In this document: positions 1-9,407 of the stretch, piece by piece
Position numbering within the stretch: position 1 is the stretch's first letter
How the letters are laid out: every line of letters begins with the position of its first letter
NCBI GenBank assembly: GCA_963675995.2
Contig: CAXXIY010000002.1
Location: 744,001 to 808,000 of the forward strand
Direction: 5' to 3'
From: JAAFHB01 sp963675995
GTDB lineage: Bacteria; Bacteroidota; Bacteroidia; Bacteroidales; Prolixibacteraceae
Length of the DNA stretch: 64,000 nt
Translations under genes and position numbers: made by a program
Notes under the pieces: generated by a model
Database searches by the model: none
Told to the model about the DNA's origin: nothing
What the model saw: only the letters and a program-made list of their open reading frames with translations

Positions 1-1428
1 TGCAATTGCAAATGCGGTAACAATTTCGGGTGAGGCAACAAAACCATGGGTTTTAGGATTCCCGTCAGTCCGTTTGGCAAAATTTCTGTTGAAGGAGGTC
101 ATGATCGAATTCTCAGGAAGATTGGCTGCATTATGACGACTCCATTGGCCGATACAAGGTCCGCATGCGTTGGTCATAACTATGCCACCCATCTCTTCGA
201 ATGAATCGAGAAATCCATCACGGGCAACGGTATAACGGACGAGTTCAGACCCCGGTGAAATGGTAAATTCTGCTTTTACCTTCAGATTCTTAAGTCGTGC
301 CTGGCGTGCAACAGAAGCAGCTCTGCTAATATCTTCATACGATGAGTTGGTACATGATCCGATTAAGCCTACTTTCATCTCCATTGGCCAACCTTTCTCT
401 TTGGCAACAGTTTTAAACAGTGAGAGTGGTGTGGCTAAATCGGGGGTAAATGGTCCGTTGATCTGCGGTTCCAATTCCGAAAGGTTAATTTCGATGACCT
501 GATCAAAGAATTTCGCTGGATTTGCATAAACTTCGTCGTCAGCTTTCAGATCAGAAGCGATATTCTTTGCCATATCGGCCACATCCGTGCGACCTGTCGC
601 CCTGAGGTAATCACTCATGCTTTCGTCAAAGGCAAAAGTTGAGGTTGTGGCACCCACTTCAGCGCCCATATTGCAAATTGTTCCTTTGCCTGTACATGAG
701 ATACTGGCAGCTCCGGGACCAAAGTACTCAATAATGCATCCGGTACCACCCTTTACCGTCAGAATACCGGCAACTTTTAGAATTACATCTTTGGGCGAGC
801 TCCATCCACTTAGCTTTCCGGTAAGATGAATCCCGATGAGTTTTGGAAATTTTAATTCCCAGGGAATTCCTGTCATCACGTCAACTGCATCAGCGCCTCC
901 AACACCGATAGCAATCATTCCCAGACCACCGGCGTTTACGGTATGCGAATCGGTTCCAATCATCATGCCACCAGGAAATGCATAATTTTCGAGGACAACC
1001 TGATGGATAATCCCAGCTCCTGGTTTCCAGAAACCTATACCATATTTTTTTGAAACCGACGATAGGAAGCTGTAAACCTCTTTGTTCGTCTCTTCTGCTT
1101 TTTTAAGATCCTCTGCAGCACCTGTCTGTGCAAGAATAAGATGATCGCAATGCACTGTTGATGGTACCGATACGACGCTTTTGCCAGCTTGCATAAATTG
1201 AAGCAAGGCCATTTGCGCTGTAGCATCCTGCATTGCTACCCGATCAGGGTCAAAATTGACATAAGATACCCCTTTTTCGAAAGGGTGGTCAGGAAATTCA
1301 CCCGAAAGGTGGGAATAAAGAATTTTTTCCGTTAAGGTAACAGGTCTGCCCAGTAGTGTACGTAATTTTTTAACTCGTTCAGGTATTTGTGAATACACTT
1401 TGCGAATCATATCCATGTCATAAGTCAT
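1..1428 (-). CDS. acn: Aconitate hydratase, 3' end cut by window edge
   Basis: TCA-cycle enzyme interconverting citrate and isocitrate with a [4Fe-4S] cluster in the cytoplasm. Reading the minus strand from the ATG at 1428 gives 476 codons without a stop up to the window edge. The cluster ligands are visible as GSCTNSS (Cys near residue 360) and ACGPCIGQW (two Cys near 418-421), matching the spacing of mitochondrial-type aconitase; GTDSHTVNAGG and the substrate-loop sequences are also present. The family is about 750 residues, so roughly 270 C-terminal residues (the swivel domain) lie outside the window. It is transcribed away from the ABC permease gene across a ~180-bp divergent gap. The start MTYDMDMIRKVYSQIPER fits the family N-terminus. 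Malate dehydrogenase lies at 7978, but not in the same operon. Confidence 0.96.
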   Translation of the reverse strand, partial: MTYDMDMIRKVYSQIPERVKKLRTLLGRPVTLTEKILYSHLSGEFPDHPFEKGVSYVNFDPDRVAMQDATAQMALLQFMQAGKSVVSVPSTVHCDHLILAQTGAAEDLKKAEETNKEVYSFLSSVSKKYGIGFWKPGAGIIHQVVLENYAFPGGMMIGTDSHTVNAGGLGMIAIGVGGADAVDVMTGIPWELKFPKLIGIHLTGKLSGWSSPKDVILKVAGILTVKGGTGCIIEYFGPGAASISCTGKGTICNMGAEVGATTSTFAFDESMSDYLRATGRTDVADMAKNIASDLKADDEVYANPAKFFDQVIEINLSELEPQINGPFTPDLATPLSLFKTVAKEKGWPMEMKVGLIGSCTNSSYEDISRAASVARQARLKNLKVKAEFTISPGSELVRYTVARDGFLDSFEEMGGIVMTNACGPCIGQWSRHNAANLPENSIMTSFNRNFAKRTDGNPKTHGFVASPEIVTAFAIA

Positions 1429-1611
1429 ACGTCTCTTTTTTAAGATGATAAATTAAATGCAATGTTAACGATTATTGATGAAAAAAAATGTGAGAATTTG
1501 GTACATTCAAGTTTTCAGGGATGAACCAAAATTTCCTTAACCTGATAACATTTTAATGGAAAGTTAGTTTAAATTAGCAGAAAAATTTATTCAGATCAAT
1601 CCCAAATCACC

Positions 1612-2862
1612 ATGATGTGGATCAAACCTTTGGTGTTCGAAAATATTAGAATTGCATTTCAGTCAATAACGGGAAATTTGATTCGTTCAATCCTTACAAT
1701 TTTGATCATTGCAATAGGAATTACCGCACTTGTGGGAATCTTAACCGCGATTGATTCAATTAAAAATTCTATTACATCCGAGTTTACCCGATTAGGCGCA
1801 AATACCTTCAGTATTCAAAGCCGGAGCATGCACGTGCAGATCGGAAATAAGCGATACCGAACGAAAAATTACAGCTACATTAGCTACTTCCAGGCTCGTG
1901 AATTTCGCGAGCGGTATACTTTCCCTGCAGTCGTATCCATTACCGTCTTTGCTACTCAGACTGCTACTGTTAAATATGAATCCAAAAAGAGCAATCCGAA
2001 TATTTCGGTGCGGGGAATCGATGAAAACTTTCTCCAAACAGCAGGGTATGAAGTTGAATCGGGCAGGGGACTCACTTTTCAGGAATCGTTTGAGGGAAAT
2101 AATGTGGCACTTGTCGGGTCAGCGCTGATTACTAAGCTTTTCGCAAAGGAGGTAGATCCGTTGGGAAAATTTATTTCTGTTGGAAGTGGTAAATACCAAA
2201 TTGTTGGTGTGTTGAAAAATAAAGGGAGCGGCTTTGGGAATAGTAGCGATCAGATCGTTCTCTTGCCTTTCACCAATGTGCGACAGTATTTTCCGCGACC
2301 GCAAATGAATTTCAGAATCAACGTGATGCCAAAATCACCCCAGCTAATAGATGCCGCAATTGGCGAGTCAGAGGCCGTATTCCGAAACATCAGAGGGCTA
2401 AATATTCTTGATGACTCCGATTTTGTGGTTGAGAAAAGTGATAATCTGGCCAATTTGTTGCTTGATAATATCAAATATGTTACCCTTGCGGCAACGATTA
2501 TCGGATTTATTACACTTCTGGGAGCAGCGATCGGATTAATGAATATCCTGCTCGTTACTGTCGCTGAGCGAACACGCGAGATTGGTATCCATAAAGCAAT
2601 GGGAGCAAACTCTCACTCTATTAAGCAACAATTTCTGTTCGAATCAATAGTGATAGGGCAATTGGGTGGATTACTTGGGATCTTTTTGGGGATTTTGGCA
2701 GGAAACGGTGTCTCTGCACTGATCGGCAGCTCATTTATTGTGCCGTGGCAATGGATGGTGATAGGGGTTATTTTGTGCCTTTTTGTGAGCCTTGCTGCAG
2801 GTGTCCTTCCCGCAGTTAAAGCATCCAAACTTGATCCGATCGAGGCGTTGAGGTACGAATAA
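1612..2862 (+). CDS. MacB/FtsX-type ABC transporter permease
   Basis: A 416-residue inner-membrane permease. A first membrane helix (about residues 22-46, rich in I/L/T) is followed by a ~230-residue extracytoplasmic MacB core-like domain containing SVRGIDENFLQ and FSVGSGKYQIVGVLKNKG-like stretches, then three C-terminal helices of the FtsX domain (around 295-320, 345-370, 380-400) with the typical AERTREIGIHKAMGA motif and the ending PAVKASKLDPIEALRYE. In this family the permease couples to a LolD/MacB-type ATPase to export lipoproteins, peptides or toxic compounds. No ATPase gene lies next to it, so the partner must be encoded elsewhere and the substrate is unknown. The start ATG is doubled (MMW); either Met could be used. 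Confidence 0.9.
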   Translation: MMWIKPLVFENIRIAFQSITGNLIRSILTILIIAIGITALVGILTAIDSIKNSITSEFTRLGANTFSIQSRSMHVQIGNKRYRTKNYSYISYFQAREFRERYTFPAVVSITVFATQTATVKYESKKSNPNISVRGIDENFLQTAGYEVESGRGLTFQESFEGNNVALVGSALITKLFAKEVDPLGKFISVGSGKYQIVGVLKNKGSGFGNSSDQIVLLPFTNVRQYFPRPQMNFRINVMPKSPQLIDAAIGESEAVFRNIRGLNILDDSDFVVEKSDNLANLLLDNIKYVTLAATIIGFITLLGAAIGLMNILLVTVAERTREIGIHKAMGANSHSIKQQFLFESIVIGQLGGLLGIFLGILAGNGVSALIGSSFIVPWQWMVIGVILCLFVSLAAGVLPAVKASKLDPIEALRYE

Positions 2863-3039
2863 TTTGCCAAAAGGTACGCTAATCTTTTAACCTCTGAATT
2901 TGTATTATTCCCTTTTGGGTCTAAATTAAGTATTGTTTTCAATAAGATTTCATAAAGTTATTAATTCTAAATAGGGGTTTTAGGAAACGGCTTAATGGTT
3001 TTTCCTACTAGCTTTTTTTTTAGCTCGGTCACCTTTGTG

Positions 3040-3543
3040 CAAAACAATCAGAAAAGCAAAAAAGAATTGATCTCAAAACTCACTCAACAGATCAAGAAAG
3101 AATATGAGGCAGAATTTTCTAAATAGGCTGAGATCCTCAAAGACTTTATCAGGAATAATCCTGGCTCTTTTGCCATTCAGGGAATGTTTCAATGTTGGCA
3201 ATTAAAATGAAATCCGCAGAAATTGAGGTACCAATGAGTCGTTTGGATCTTTTTGTACCTAAACCCCAACGGCAATCGAAATCGGGTTAAAGTTTATGGC
3301 TAATTTAAAAGAAAAGGCCTTACTATTCTTGGTGTTTCACTTGACATTAGTAAAAAGGAGTGGATTAATGCGATTGCCAAAGAGAAGCTTTCCCGGTCCC
3401 AGGTTTCGGATCTTTAATCCTGAAAAAGTAAGACTGCCAGATTGTATGTCGTACAATCCATCCTGGTAAATTTTCATCTTGACCAAAATGGAATAATTGT
3501 TGCCAGAAATTTAACCGCTGATCAGCTATTCAAAAAAGTTTAG
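3040..3543 (+). pseudogene. Decayed thioredoxin-like (TlpA/AhpC-TSA) gene
   Basis: The 720-bp gap between the permease and the DUF5686 gene contains a broken coding remnant. One frame gives KKEYEAEFSK, stop, AEILKDFIRNNPGSFAIQG, later GVSLDISKKEWINAIAKEKL and RSQVSDL followed by stops, then VVQSILVNFHLDQNGIIVAR and a final LTADQLFKKV-stop at 3541-3543. The order (helical linker, V-S-L-D-x-x-K-x-x-W, x-I-P-x-N-F-L-L-D-x-x-G-x-I-x-A) is that of Bacteroidota thiol-disulfide oxidoreductases of the TlpA type. The region expected to carry the redox CxxC is not recognisable. Several in-frame stops show it is not functional. Confidence 0.72.
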
Positions 3544-3585
3544 GAATTGCTAACCAAGAATTGAGTGGCTTGATATTTAATTAGC

Positions 3586-5025
3586 TTAGAGCTTAAGATT
3601 AAACCCGATCTTGTAGGCAAAATTTTCGTGAACAGAGCTAAACTGGTAAGGCCCGTACCGGTAGTAGATCCCTGCGCACCACGAAAGATATCCCATTCTC
3701 AACAGGTTATTTATCTCAAATCCGGATTCAAAAAAACCTTTCCTGTAATCATGAAGATTTAATTGAGTAAGGTACTTATCGTTGAGTTGTCCGATCCCCA
3801 TGTTTTGAGTGATAATAAACGAGGGCTTTTTTTTGAACTTTTCAGGGAACAGCCATGGAGTGAAATCGTGCCGGATGTGAATAGCCGTGAAATTTGCCGA
3901 GGCAAATTCGTTCAACCGCATGGTGGCAAACGAAAATGGCGCCAACAAAGTAAATGTTCCTGCAAAACTTCCGTAACCATTGAATAATTCCATGATCGGG
4001 GCGTTTTGTGACATTATACCTCCCCGAACCAAAATCGTGGTTTTCCCGATCCCTGCATCAGGGAGGTGAAATTTTCCCTTCAGCTCCAATCTTGTGTAAC
4101 TATATTCACCATTAAACATTGTAAAGCCTTGAACTATTGTTATAAAATAATCCGCTCTGGGTGCTGTAACCTCGGTGAGGCGTCCATCCTCCATCAATAG
4201 TTTAATTCCGGGAGAATACCTTAGTTCTAAACCGGTGCGGGTTAAGGTTATTGGGTCAAAAGTATGGGTGGCTAAAAAGTAGGTGTTTTTCCTGGCCGTG
4301 TTTTCCGATTGGTCACCGAACAGGTAAAGATTTAACTCGTTGATTGGTCTGAATTCCAGTCCAGCCGTAAATTGTTTCTGCTGGAACATATTATCAATCA
4401 AGAGCAGACGATAGCTTTCCAGATTGAGTAATGTTGGTGTTTCAAGAAATTCGGGTCCTCCGAATTCCATATTCATGTCGGTGTAGCCCAGATGAATTCT
4501 GTAATCTGATTGCCCGGATGGGAAGAGGTCAAACCATTCACCATGTCGCAGTGAGGCATCTTTCAGTCCGTAACTGAAATAACCACCTATTGTAAAATAG
4601 CGGGAAATCAGGCGGTTGGTTTCGCCTCCCAATCCCAGTTTCACCCCTTCATAAAGATTATAGCCCACCAATCTGTTGTAATCGATATGGAAATATCCCA
4701 TCGAAACCTTCCCTTCGGCTAACATTCTGATCATTTTCATTTGCTTCCTTTTATTGAAGGCAATAATCGTACTGTCGATCCTTAGTTTTGATCTGGGATC
4801 AGTTTGATTGAATGGGATATAGAGGTAATTGAGGTTGGCTCTGACCGACCGTTTTACAGAGTCTGTTGTTAGTGAATCAGGAAGGGAAATCGTTTGGTTT
4901 TGTATCCTCTGATATGGAACAGAATCCTGCAAAGCATTAGGTATAACGCATAAAAGTCCGGTGTTTGCAACAACCGGACTATGCATCAGAATAACAAATC
5001 CAATGACAATTAACTTAATTCTCAT
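3586..5025 (-). CDS. DUF5686-family outer-membrane barrel protein, short form
   Basis: A 479-residue protein with a clear signal peptide (residues 1-20, MRIKLIVIGFVILMHSPVVA). The body alternates short amphipathic strands typical of an outer-membrane beta-barrel, with the features I associate with the C-terminal half of DUF5686 proteins: YNRLVGYNLYEGVKLGLGGETN, a FSYGLKDASLRHG segment, FNGYGSFAGTFTLLAP and a last strand ending FAYKIGFNLKL. Full DUF5686 proteins usually have an N-terminal carboxypeptidase-regulatory-like domain and are over 800 residues; here that part is absent, so this is either a natural short version or an N-terminally reduced copy with a re-acquired signal peptide. Function of the family is not established. 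The next gene on this strand starts 16 bp upstream, so co-transcription is likely. Confidence 0.75.
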   Translation of the reverse strand: MRIKLIVIGFVILMHSPVVANTGLLCVIPNALQDSVPYQRIQNQTISLPDSLTTDSVKRSVRANLNYLYIPFNQTDPRSKLRIDSTIIAFNKRKQMKMIRMLAEGKVSMGYFHIDYNRLVGYNLYEGVKLGLGGETNRLISRYFTIGGYFSYGLKDASLRHGEWFDLFPSGQSDYRIHLGYTDMNMEFGGPEFLETPTLLNLESYRLLLIDNMFQQKQFTAGLEFRPINELNLYLFGDQSENTARKNTYFLATHTFDPITLTRTGLELRYSPGIKLLMEDGRLTEVTAPRADYFITIVQGFTMFNGEYSYTRLELKGKFHLPDAGIGKTTILVRGGIMSQNAPIMELFNGYGSFAGTFTLLAPFSFATMRLNEFASANFTAIHIRHDFTPWLFPEKFKKKPSFIITQNMGIGQLNDKYLTQLNLHDYRKGFFESGFEINNLLRMGYLSWCAGIYYRYGPYQFSSVHENFAYKIGFNLKL

Positions 5026-5040
5026 TTGATTACCAGAAGG

Positions 5041-6195
5041 TTATTTTGAGGTAATTTTCAGCAGGTTAACCTCCTCTTCAGTCAAAAAGCGCCATCTTCC
5101 GCGTGGAAGATCTTTCTTGGTCAATCCGCAGAAATAAACACGGTCGAGTTTTTCTACCTTATACCCGAGGTGTTCGAAGATCCGGCGTACAATCTTGTTT
5201 TTGCCGGAGTGAATTTCGATTCCTACCTGTTTTTTATCATCCTCACTCACATAACTTACAGAATCGGCGGCGACAAAACCGTCTTCAAGATTAACACCAT
5301 CCACAATTTCCTGAAGGTGATTCTTTGAAACTTTCTGATCCAAATATGCATGATAGATTTTTTTGCGGTTGTATTTGGGATGGGTCAACCGTTTTGTCAT
5401 ATCGCCATCATTGGTGAAAAGTAATAGACCAGTCGTGCTTTTATCCAATCGGCCAACAGGATAAATTCTTTCAGGACAGGCATTTGCAATGAGTTCCATT
5501 ACTGTCTTGTCAGCATGCGAGTCTTCAAGTGTAGTGACATAGCCCTTTGGTTTGTTCAATAAGACATAGACTTTTTTCTCCGCGGAGATGATTCTTCCAT
5601 TGAAACTTACCGATTCGCCAGGCAAAACCTGATATCCCATTTCAGAAACTATTTTACCGTTGACAGTTACGCAGCCGGTTGCAATATAAGTATCAGCTTC
5701 ACGTCGTGAGCAAAGTCCGGCGTTGGCGATGTAACGATTCAATCGCATTGAACCGGGTTCTTTTTTCGATTGAACTGATTTTGTAGGACGGTGAATTGAG
5801 TTAAACTCGTCGTTCAGGTTTTGTTTGCCAAATTTTCCCCGTAAAACCTTGCCAGTTTTATTGAGGTACTGGTCCGATTCCGCCCCTTCAAATTTTCGTT
5901 CGGGCCTCTTCTCAATTACATTTCTCCGGAAAATATCCGAGGTGCGCTCTTTTCCGAACCGACCGGTTCCTGAAGTGGTTGGTCTTGATCCGGAAGCAGT
6001 TTTAATCACCTTTGTTTTTCCTACTCTTTTTCCGGAGGTTAATTCCTTTGATTCTGTCCGACCAGAAAAGGGTCTTCTGCTCTGGTCGCCTGGGGTTGAT
6101 TCCCCTTTTCTTATACGTGGTCTTGTTCCTGGTTCACGTTTTCCGACGGTACGCTTATCCGGGCGTTCCTGTCCTCTTTCTCTTCTGATGATCAT
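5041..6195 (-). CDS. rluB: RsuA/RluB-family rRNA pseudouridine synthase
   Basis: Converts a uridine in rRNA to pseudouridine. The first ~145 residues are a long Arg/Lys/Gly-rich, low-complexity extension, common in Bacteroidota homologues. An S4 RNA-binding domain follows from MRLNRYIANAGLCSRREAD to about residue 210, then the catalytic domain with YPVGRLDKSTTGLLL, in which Asp251 is the catalytic aspartate, and the C-terminal NKIVRRIFEHLGYKVEKLDR motif. The RluB versus RsuA/RluE assignment is by overall resemblance only. An internal start at the S4 domain would give a ~240-residue protein of classical length, but the extension has open coding character. It is the probable first gene of an operon with the DUF5686 gene. 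Confidence 0.9.
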   Translation of the reverse strand: MIIRRERGQERPDKRTVGKREPGTRPRIRKGESTPGDQSRRPFSGRTESKELTSGKRVGKTKVIKTASGSRPTTSGTGRFGKERTSDIFRRNVIEKRPERKFEGAESDQYLNKTGKVLRGKFGKQNLNDEFNSIHRPTKSVQSKKEPGSMRLNRYIANAGLCSRREADTYIATGCVTVNGKIVSEMGYQVLPGESVSFNGRIISAEKKVYVLLNKPKGYVTTLEDSHADKTVMELIANACPERIYPVGRLDKSTTGLLLFTNDGDMTKRLTHPKYNRKKIYHAYLDQKVSKNHLQEIVDGVNLEDGFVAADSVSYVSEDDKKQVGIEIHSGKNKIVRRIFEHLGYKVEKLDRVYFCGLTKKDLPRGRWRFLTEEEVNLLKITSK

Positions 6196-6287
6196 TTCTT
6201 AATTCTCTGACTTATTATTATTTCGGGTGCAAATGTCGGAAAAAAAATGTAAAAAAGAACTAAAATTCTTCATTTACAGATTAATCC

Positions 6288-6318
6288 TTTGAATAATTAA
6301 CCCAATTTAACAACTTTG
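6288..6318 (+). promoter_or_regulatory. Putative Bacteroidota-type promoter for glmM
   Basis: TTTG at 6288-6291 is separated by 19 bp from CAACTTTG at 6311-6318. The known consensus in this phylum is TTTG-N19-21-TAnnTTTG, so the downstream box has one deviation (C for T at its first position). The distance to the glmM ATG (6350) leaves a 5' leader of about 25 nt. Confidence 0.5.
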
Positions 6319-6349
6319 CAGGTCAAAATTTAATGATGGAGAGAGAAAT

Positions 6350-7741
6350 ATGGCACTTATAAAATCAATTTCCGGAATTCGCGGTACAATCGGGGGTAAA
6401 CCTGGCGAGGGTCTAAGTCCATTAGACATTGTAAAATTCACAGCAGCTTACCTAACCTGGGTTAAAGAGAGCAGAGGCGATGGCCAAAAGTTAAAAATAG
6501 TGGTAGGACGAGATGCCAGGATATCTGGTGAGATGGTCAACTCGCTGGTTACCGGAACTTTAATGGGGATGGGCACCGATGTAGTCAATATTGGGCTTGC
6601 CTCAACACCCACTACCGAACTCGCTGTTGTTGCTGAAAAAGCTGACGGAGGGATTATTTTAACAGCCAGTCACAATCCCAGCCAATGGAATGCCCTGAAA
6701 TTGCTCAATGAAAAAGGGGAATTTCTAAATGACAAAGAGGGGAAAAAGGTACTTGAAATAGCCGAAAATGAACGTTTTGTGTTTGCTGAAGCAGACAATC
6801 TTGGTCACGAATCATTTTTTGATTATACCTCTTATCATATCCAGCACGTTCTTAACCTTGATCTTGTGGAGGTCGAAGTGATCAAAAAGGCGCAATTCCG
6901 CGTTGCGCTCGACGCCGTTAATTCTGTTGGAGGGATAGTCGTTCCTCAGTTGCTCAGAGCGCTTGGCGTTGCTGACGTTAGGGAGATCAACTGCGCTGCC
7001 AACGGACTCTTTTCCCATAATCCTGAACCTATCCCTGAAAATCTTGTTGCAACGTCGGAAATCGTTCGTAAGGAAAAGATCGATGTTTGTTTCGTCGTAG
7101 ATCCAGATGTCGACCGGTTAGCCATCATCAATGAGGACGGAACGATGTTTAATGAAGAATATACCCTGGTCGCAGTGGCAGATTATGTCCTATCGAAAAC
7201 CCCCGGAAATACCGTATCCAATCTATCGTCATCAATGGCACTTCGCGATGTTACTCAATTACATGGAGGAAGCTATACCCCATCTGCGGTAGGTGAGGTT
7301 AACGTGACCACCATGATGAAGGCGACTCATGCAGTTATTGGGGGGGAAGGGAATGGAGGTGTGATCTATCCGGCCAGCCATTACGGACGCGATTCCCTGG
7401 TGGGGATCGCCCTTTTCCTTACCCATTTGGCCAAGTCGGGATTGAAATGTTCAGAACTTCGGTCCACTTACCCGAACTATTCGATCTCAAAAAATAAAAT
7501 TGAGCTCACCCCTGAGATCGATGTAGATGATATTCTGTTGAAAATCAAATCGAAGTACCCCAAAGAACAGGTCACGGATATCGATGGGGTTAGAATTGAT
7601 TTTGACAGGGAATGGATTCATTTGCGAAAGTCCAATACCGAGCCTATCATCAGGATTTATTCCGAGAGTAAATCAGCAGAGCGTGCAAATGCACTGGCTG
7701 AAGAAATGATTAAAGCAATTGGCAAAATTGCCGGAAGGTAG
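6350..7741 (+). CDS. glmM: Phosphoglucosamine mutase
   Basis: A 463-residue alpha-D-phosphohexomutase, converting glucosamine-6-phosphate to glucosamine-1-phosphate on the way to UDP-GlcNAc. The four family motifs are visible: the phosphoserine loop TASHNPSQWNALK (Ser107), the Mg2+ loop DPDVDRLA, the sugar-binding GEGNGGVIYP and the C-terminal phosphate-binding RKSNTEPIIRIY. The N-terminus MALIKSISGIRGTIGG is typical of Bacteroidota GlmM. A phosphomannomutase/phosphoglucomutase activity cannot be excluded because these enzymes share all motifs. It is monocistronic: about 235 bp of non-coding DNA separate it from mdh, which has its own promoter. Confidence 0.9.
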   Translation: MALIKSISGIRGTIGGKPGEGLSPLDIVKFTAAYLTWVKESRGDGQKLKIVVGRDARISGEMVNSLVTGTLMGMGTDVVNIGLASTPTTELAVVAEKADGGIILTASHNPSQWNALKLLNEKGEFLNDKEGKKVLEIAENERFVFAEADNLGHESFFDYTSYHIQHVLNLDLVEVEVIKKAQFRVALDAVNSVGGIVVPQLLRALGVADVREINCAANGLFSHNPEPIPENLVATSEIVRKEKIDVCFVVDPDVDRLAIINEDGTMFNEEYTLVAVADYVLSKTPGNTVSNLSSSMALRDVTQLHGGSYTPSAVGEVNVTTMMKATHAVIGGEGNGGVIYPASHYGRDSLVGIALFLTHLAKSGLKCSELRSTYPNYSISKNKIELTPEIDVDDILLKIKSKYPKEQVTDIDGVRIDFDREWIHLRKSNTEPIIRIYSESKSAERANALAEEMIKAIGKIAGR

Positions 7742-7918
7742 TGTTCCTGATGCTATAAATTCGTTTTTGATTGATTATGCGATAAAATAAGTAGGTAAAG
7801 AAAAGATAATTAATATTTTGGTTCAAATTCTCCGTGGTATATTTAAGTGCTCTTTAAAAATGTTAAGTATTTGTTAAGTGTGATTAATTTGTTTTTAAAT
7901 CATTACAAACTGCCTAAA

Positions 7919-7951
7919 TTTGCAGGGATTTTTAAACAGCAATTATTTTTG
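7919..7951 (+). promoter_or_regulatory. Putative Bacteroidota-type promoter for mdh
   Basis: TTTG at 7919-7922, a 21-bp spacer, then TATTTTTG at 7944-7951 match the TTTG-N19-21-TAnnTTTG consensus exactly. The mdh ATG is at 7978, giving a predicted leader of about 20 nt. Confidence 0.65.
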
Positions 7952-7977
7952 TTAATCAGAAACATAATTCGATTTTT

Positions 7978-8913
7978 ATGAAAGTTACAGTTGTAGGAGC
8001 AGGAAACGTAGGAGCAACATGTGCTGACACATTGGCATATCGTGAAGTGGTAAATGAGGTGATCTTATTGGATATCAAGGAAGGTATTGCAGAAGGCAAG
8101 GCGCTTGATATCTGGCAGAAAGCCCCAATTATTGGATATGATACCCATACCGTAGGTGTTACAAATGATTATTCACGAACTGCAGGATCTGATGTTGTGG
8201 TGATTACATCGGGACTACCCCGTAAGCCGGGAATGAGCCGCGATGATCTGATCCAGATCAATGCCGGTATTGTGAAATCTGTAACTGAAAATATTATAAA
8301 GTATTCGCCCGATGCAATAATTATTATTGTTTCCAATCCGTTGGATGTAATGACCTATCAGGCGCATCTTGCCTCCGGATTACCGCGTACCAGGGTAATG
8401 GGTATGGCAGGAATTCTCGATACCGCCCGTTACCGTTCATTCCTCTCCGAAGCTTTGAATATTTCTCAGAAGGAGATTCAGGGGATGCTTTTAGGTGGAC
8501 ATGGTGACACAATGGTCCCTCTGACCCGTTATACAACTGTAGGTGGAATTCCTATTACCGAGCTTCTTGATGCTGATAAATTGAATGCTATCGTTGAGCG
8601 TACCAAAGCCGGAGGCGGTGAGCTTGTTAAATTAATTGGAACCTCAGCATGGCATGCGCCGGGTGCTGCTGCAGCTCAGATGGTAGAAGCGATAGTTAAG
8701 GATCAGCGTCGTATCTTCCCGGTATGTATTCAATTACAGGGTGAATATGGCATCGATAATTGTTACCTGGGTGTCCCTGTCGTTTTGGGTAAGGATGGGA
8801 TCGAGAGTATCGTTGAACTTAACCTCAATGAAGAGGAGATGGATATGATGAGAACCAGTGAAGGTCATGTGCGTGAAGTAATGAACGTTCTGGACCAGCT
8901 CAATAAGAAATAA
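7978..8913 (+). CDS. mdh: Malate dehydrogenase
   Basis: An NAD-dependent, LDH-like malate dehydrogenase of 311 residues, the normal length of the family; it oxidises malate to oxaloacetate in the TCA cycle. The Rossmann fold opens with VTVVGAGNVGATCAD. The mobile loop LPRKPGMSRDDL carries the substrate-binding arginines, SNPLDVMTY and the catalytic GGHGDTMVP (His175) follow. The presence of Arg at the LPRKPG position favours malate over lactate. A rho-independent terminator lies 22 bp after the stop codon, so the gene is probably a single transcription unit from the promoter at 7919-7951. Confidence 0.97.
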   Translation: MKVTVVGAGNVGATCADTLAYREVVNEVILLDIKEGIAEGKALDIWQKAPIIGYDTHTVGVTNDYSRTAGSDVVVITSGLPRKPGMSRDDLIQINAGIVKSVTENIIKYSPDAIIIIVSNPLDVMTYQAHLASGLPRTRVMGMAGILDTARYRSFLSEALNISQKEIQGMLLGGHGDTMVPLTRYTTVGGIPITELLDADKLNAIVERTKAGGGELVKLIGTSAWHAPGAAAAQMVEAIVKDQRRIFPVCIQLQGEYGIDNCYLGVPVVLGKDGIESIVELNLNEEEMDMMRTSEGHVREVMNVLDQLNKK

Positions 8914-8934
8914 TTTAACTTCTTAGTTTGCACG

Positions 8935-8960
8935 AAAAGGGGGCTGGTCCCCCTTTTTTT
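8935..8960 (+). terminator. Rho-independent terminator after mdh
   Basis: A perfect 9-bp stem (AAAAGGGGG at 8935-8943 with CCCCCTTTT at 8949-8957), a 5-nt loop and a T-run to 8960, placed just after the mdh stop codon. Confidence 0.93.
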
Positions 8961-8984
8961 GCTGATTAATCTTAAACAAATTTA

Positions 8985-9407
8985 ATGAGGCAGGAAATTA
9001 GTTTTGAGATCATCGAGCTGGAGGAACAGACCTATCATCCATTAATAAATGCCTGTTTTATCGGGCTTGAAAACCATTTTTGGGTTATTGATACGGGTGC
9101 ATCGAAAAGTGTTTTTGATGAATCCCTGAATGGCTATTTTATGGCTGGTGATGAAGATACTGTAATGGCAACAGGTTTGGGAAAAGAGGTGGTGGAGACC
9201 AATTCAGGAAAAATTACCGAATTAATTCTGGGTGGAATAAACTTTGGTGCGCTGAAAGTTGCTTTGGTCGACTTTAAACATATCAATGCTGAATATGCGA
9301 AATTTTCTGATAAGAAGATTGTAGGATTAATCGGATGTGATTTTCTCTGTGCCAGAAAGGCGATCGTTGATCTTGAAAAACAAATATTATCCCTGGTTAT
9401 AGCGTGA
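8985..9407 (+). CDS. Retropepsin-like aspartic protease
   Basis: A 140-residue protein containing a single clan-AA active-site motif, VIDTGASKSVFDES, with the catalytic Asp at residue 36. Downstream, VGLIGCDFLCARKAIVDLEKQILSL corresponds to the second conserved block (hydrophobic-hydrophobic-G, then D-x-x-x-x-x-L) of retropepsin-like bacterial proteins. One lobe of this size has to dimerise to form an active site. There is no signal peptide, so it is expected in the cytoplasm. The substrate is unknown. It starts 24 bp after the mdh terminator and has no close downstream partner. Confidence 0.8.
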   Translation: MRQEISFEIIELEEQTYHPLINACFIGLENHFWVIDTGASKSVFDESLNGYFMAGDEDTVMATGLGKEVVETNSGKITELILGGINFGALKVALVDFKHINAEYAKFSDKKIVGLIGCDFLCARKAIVDLEKQILSLVIA

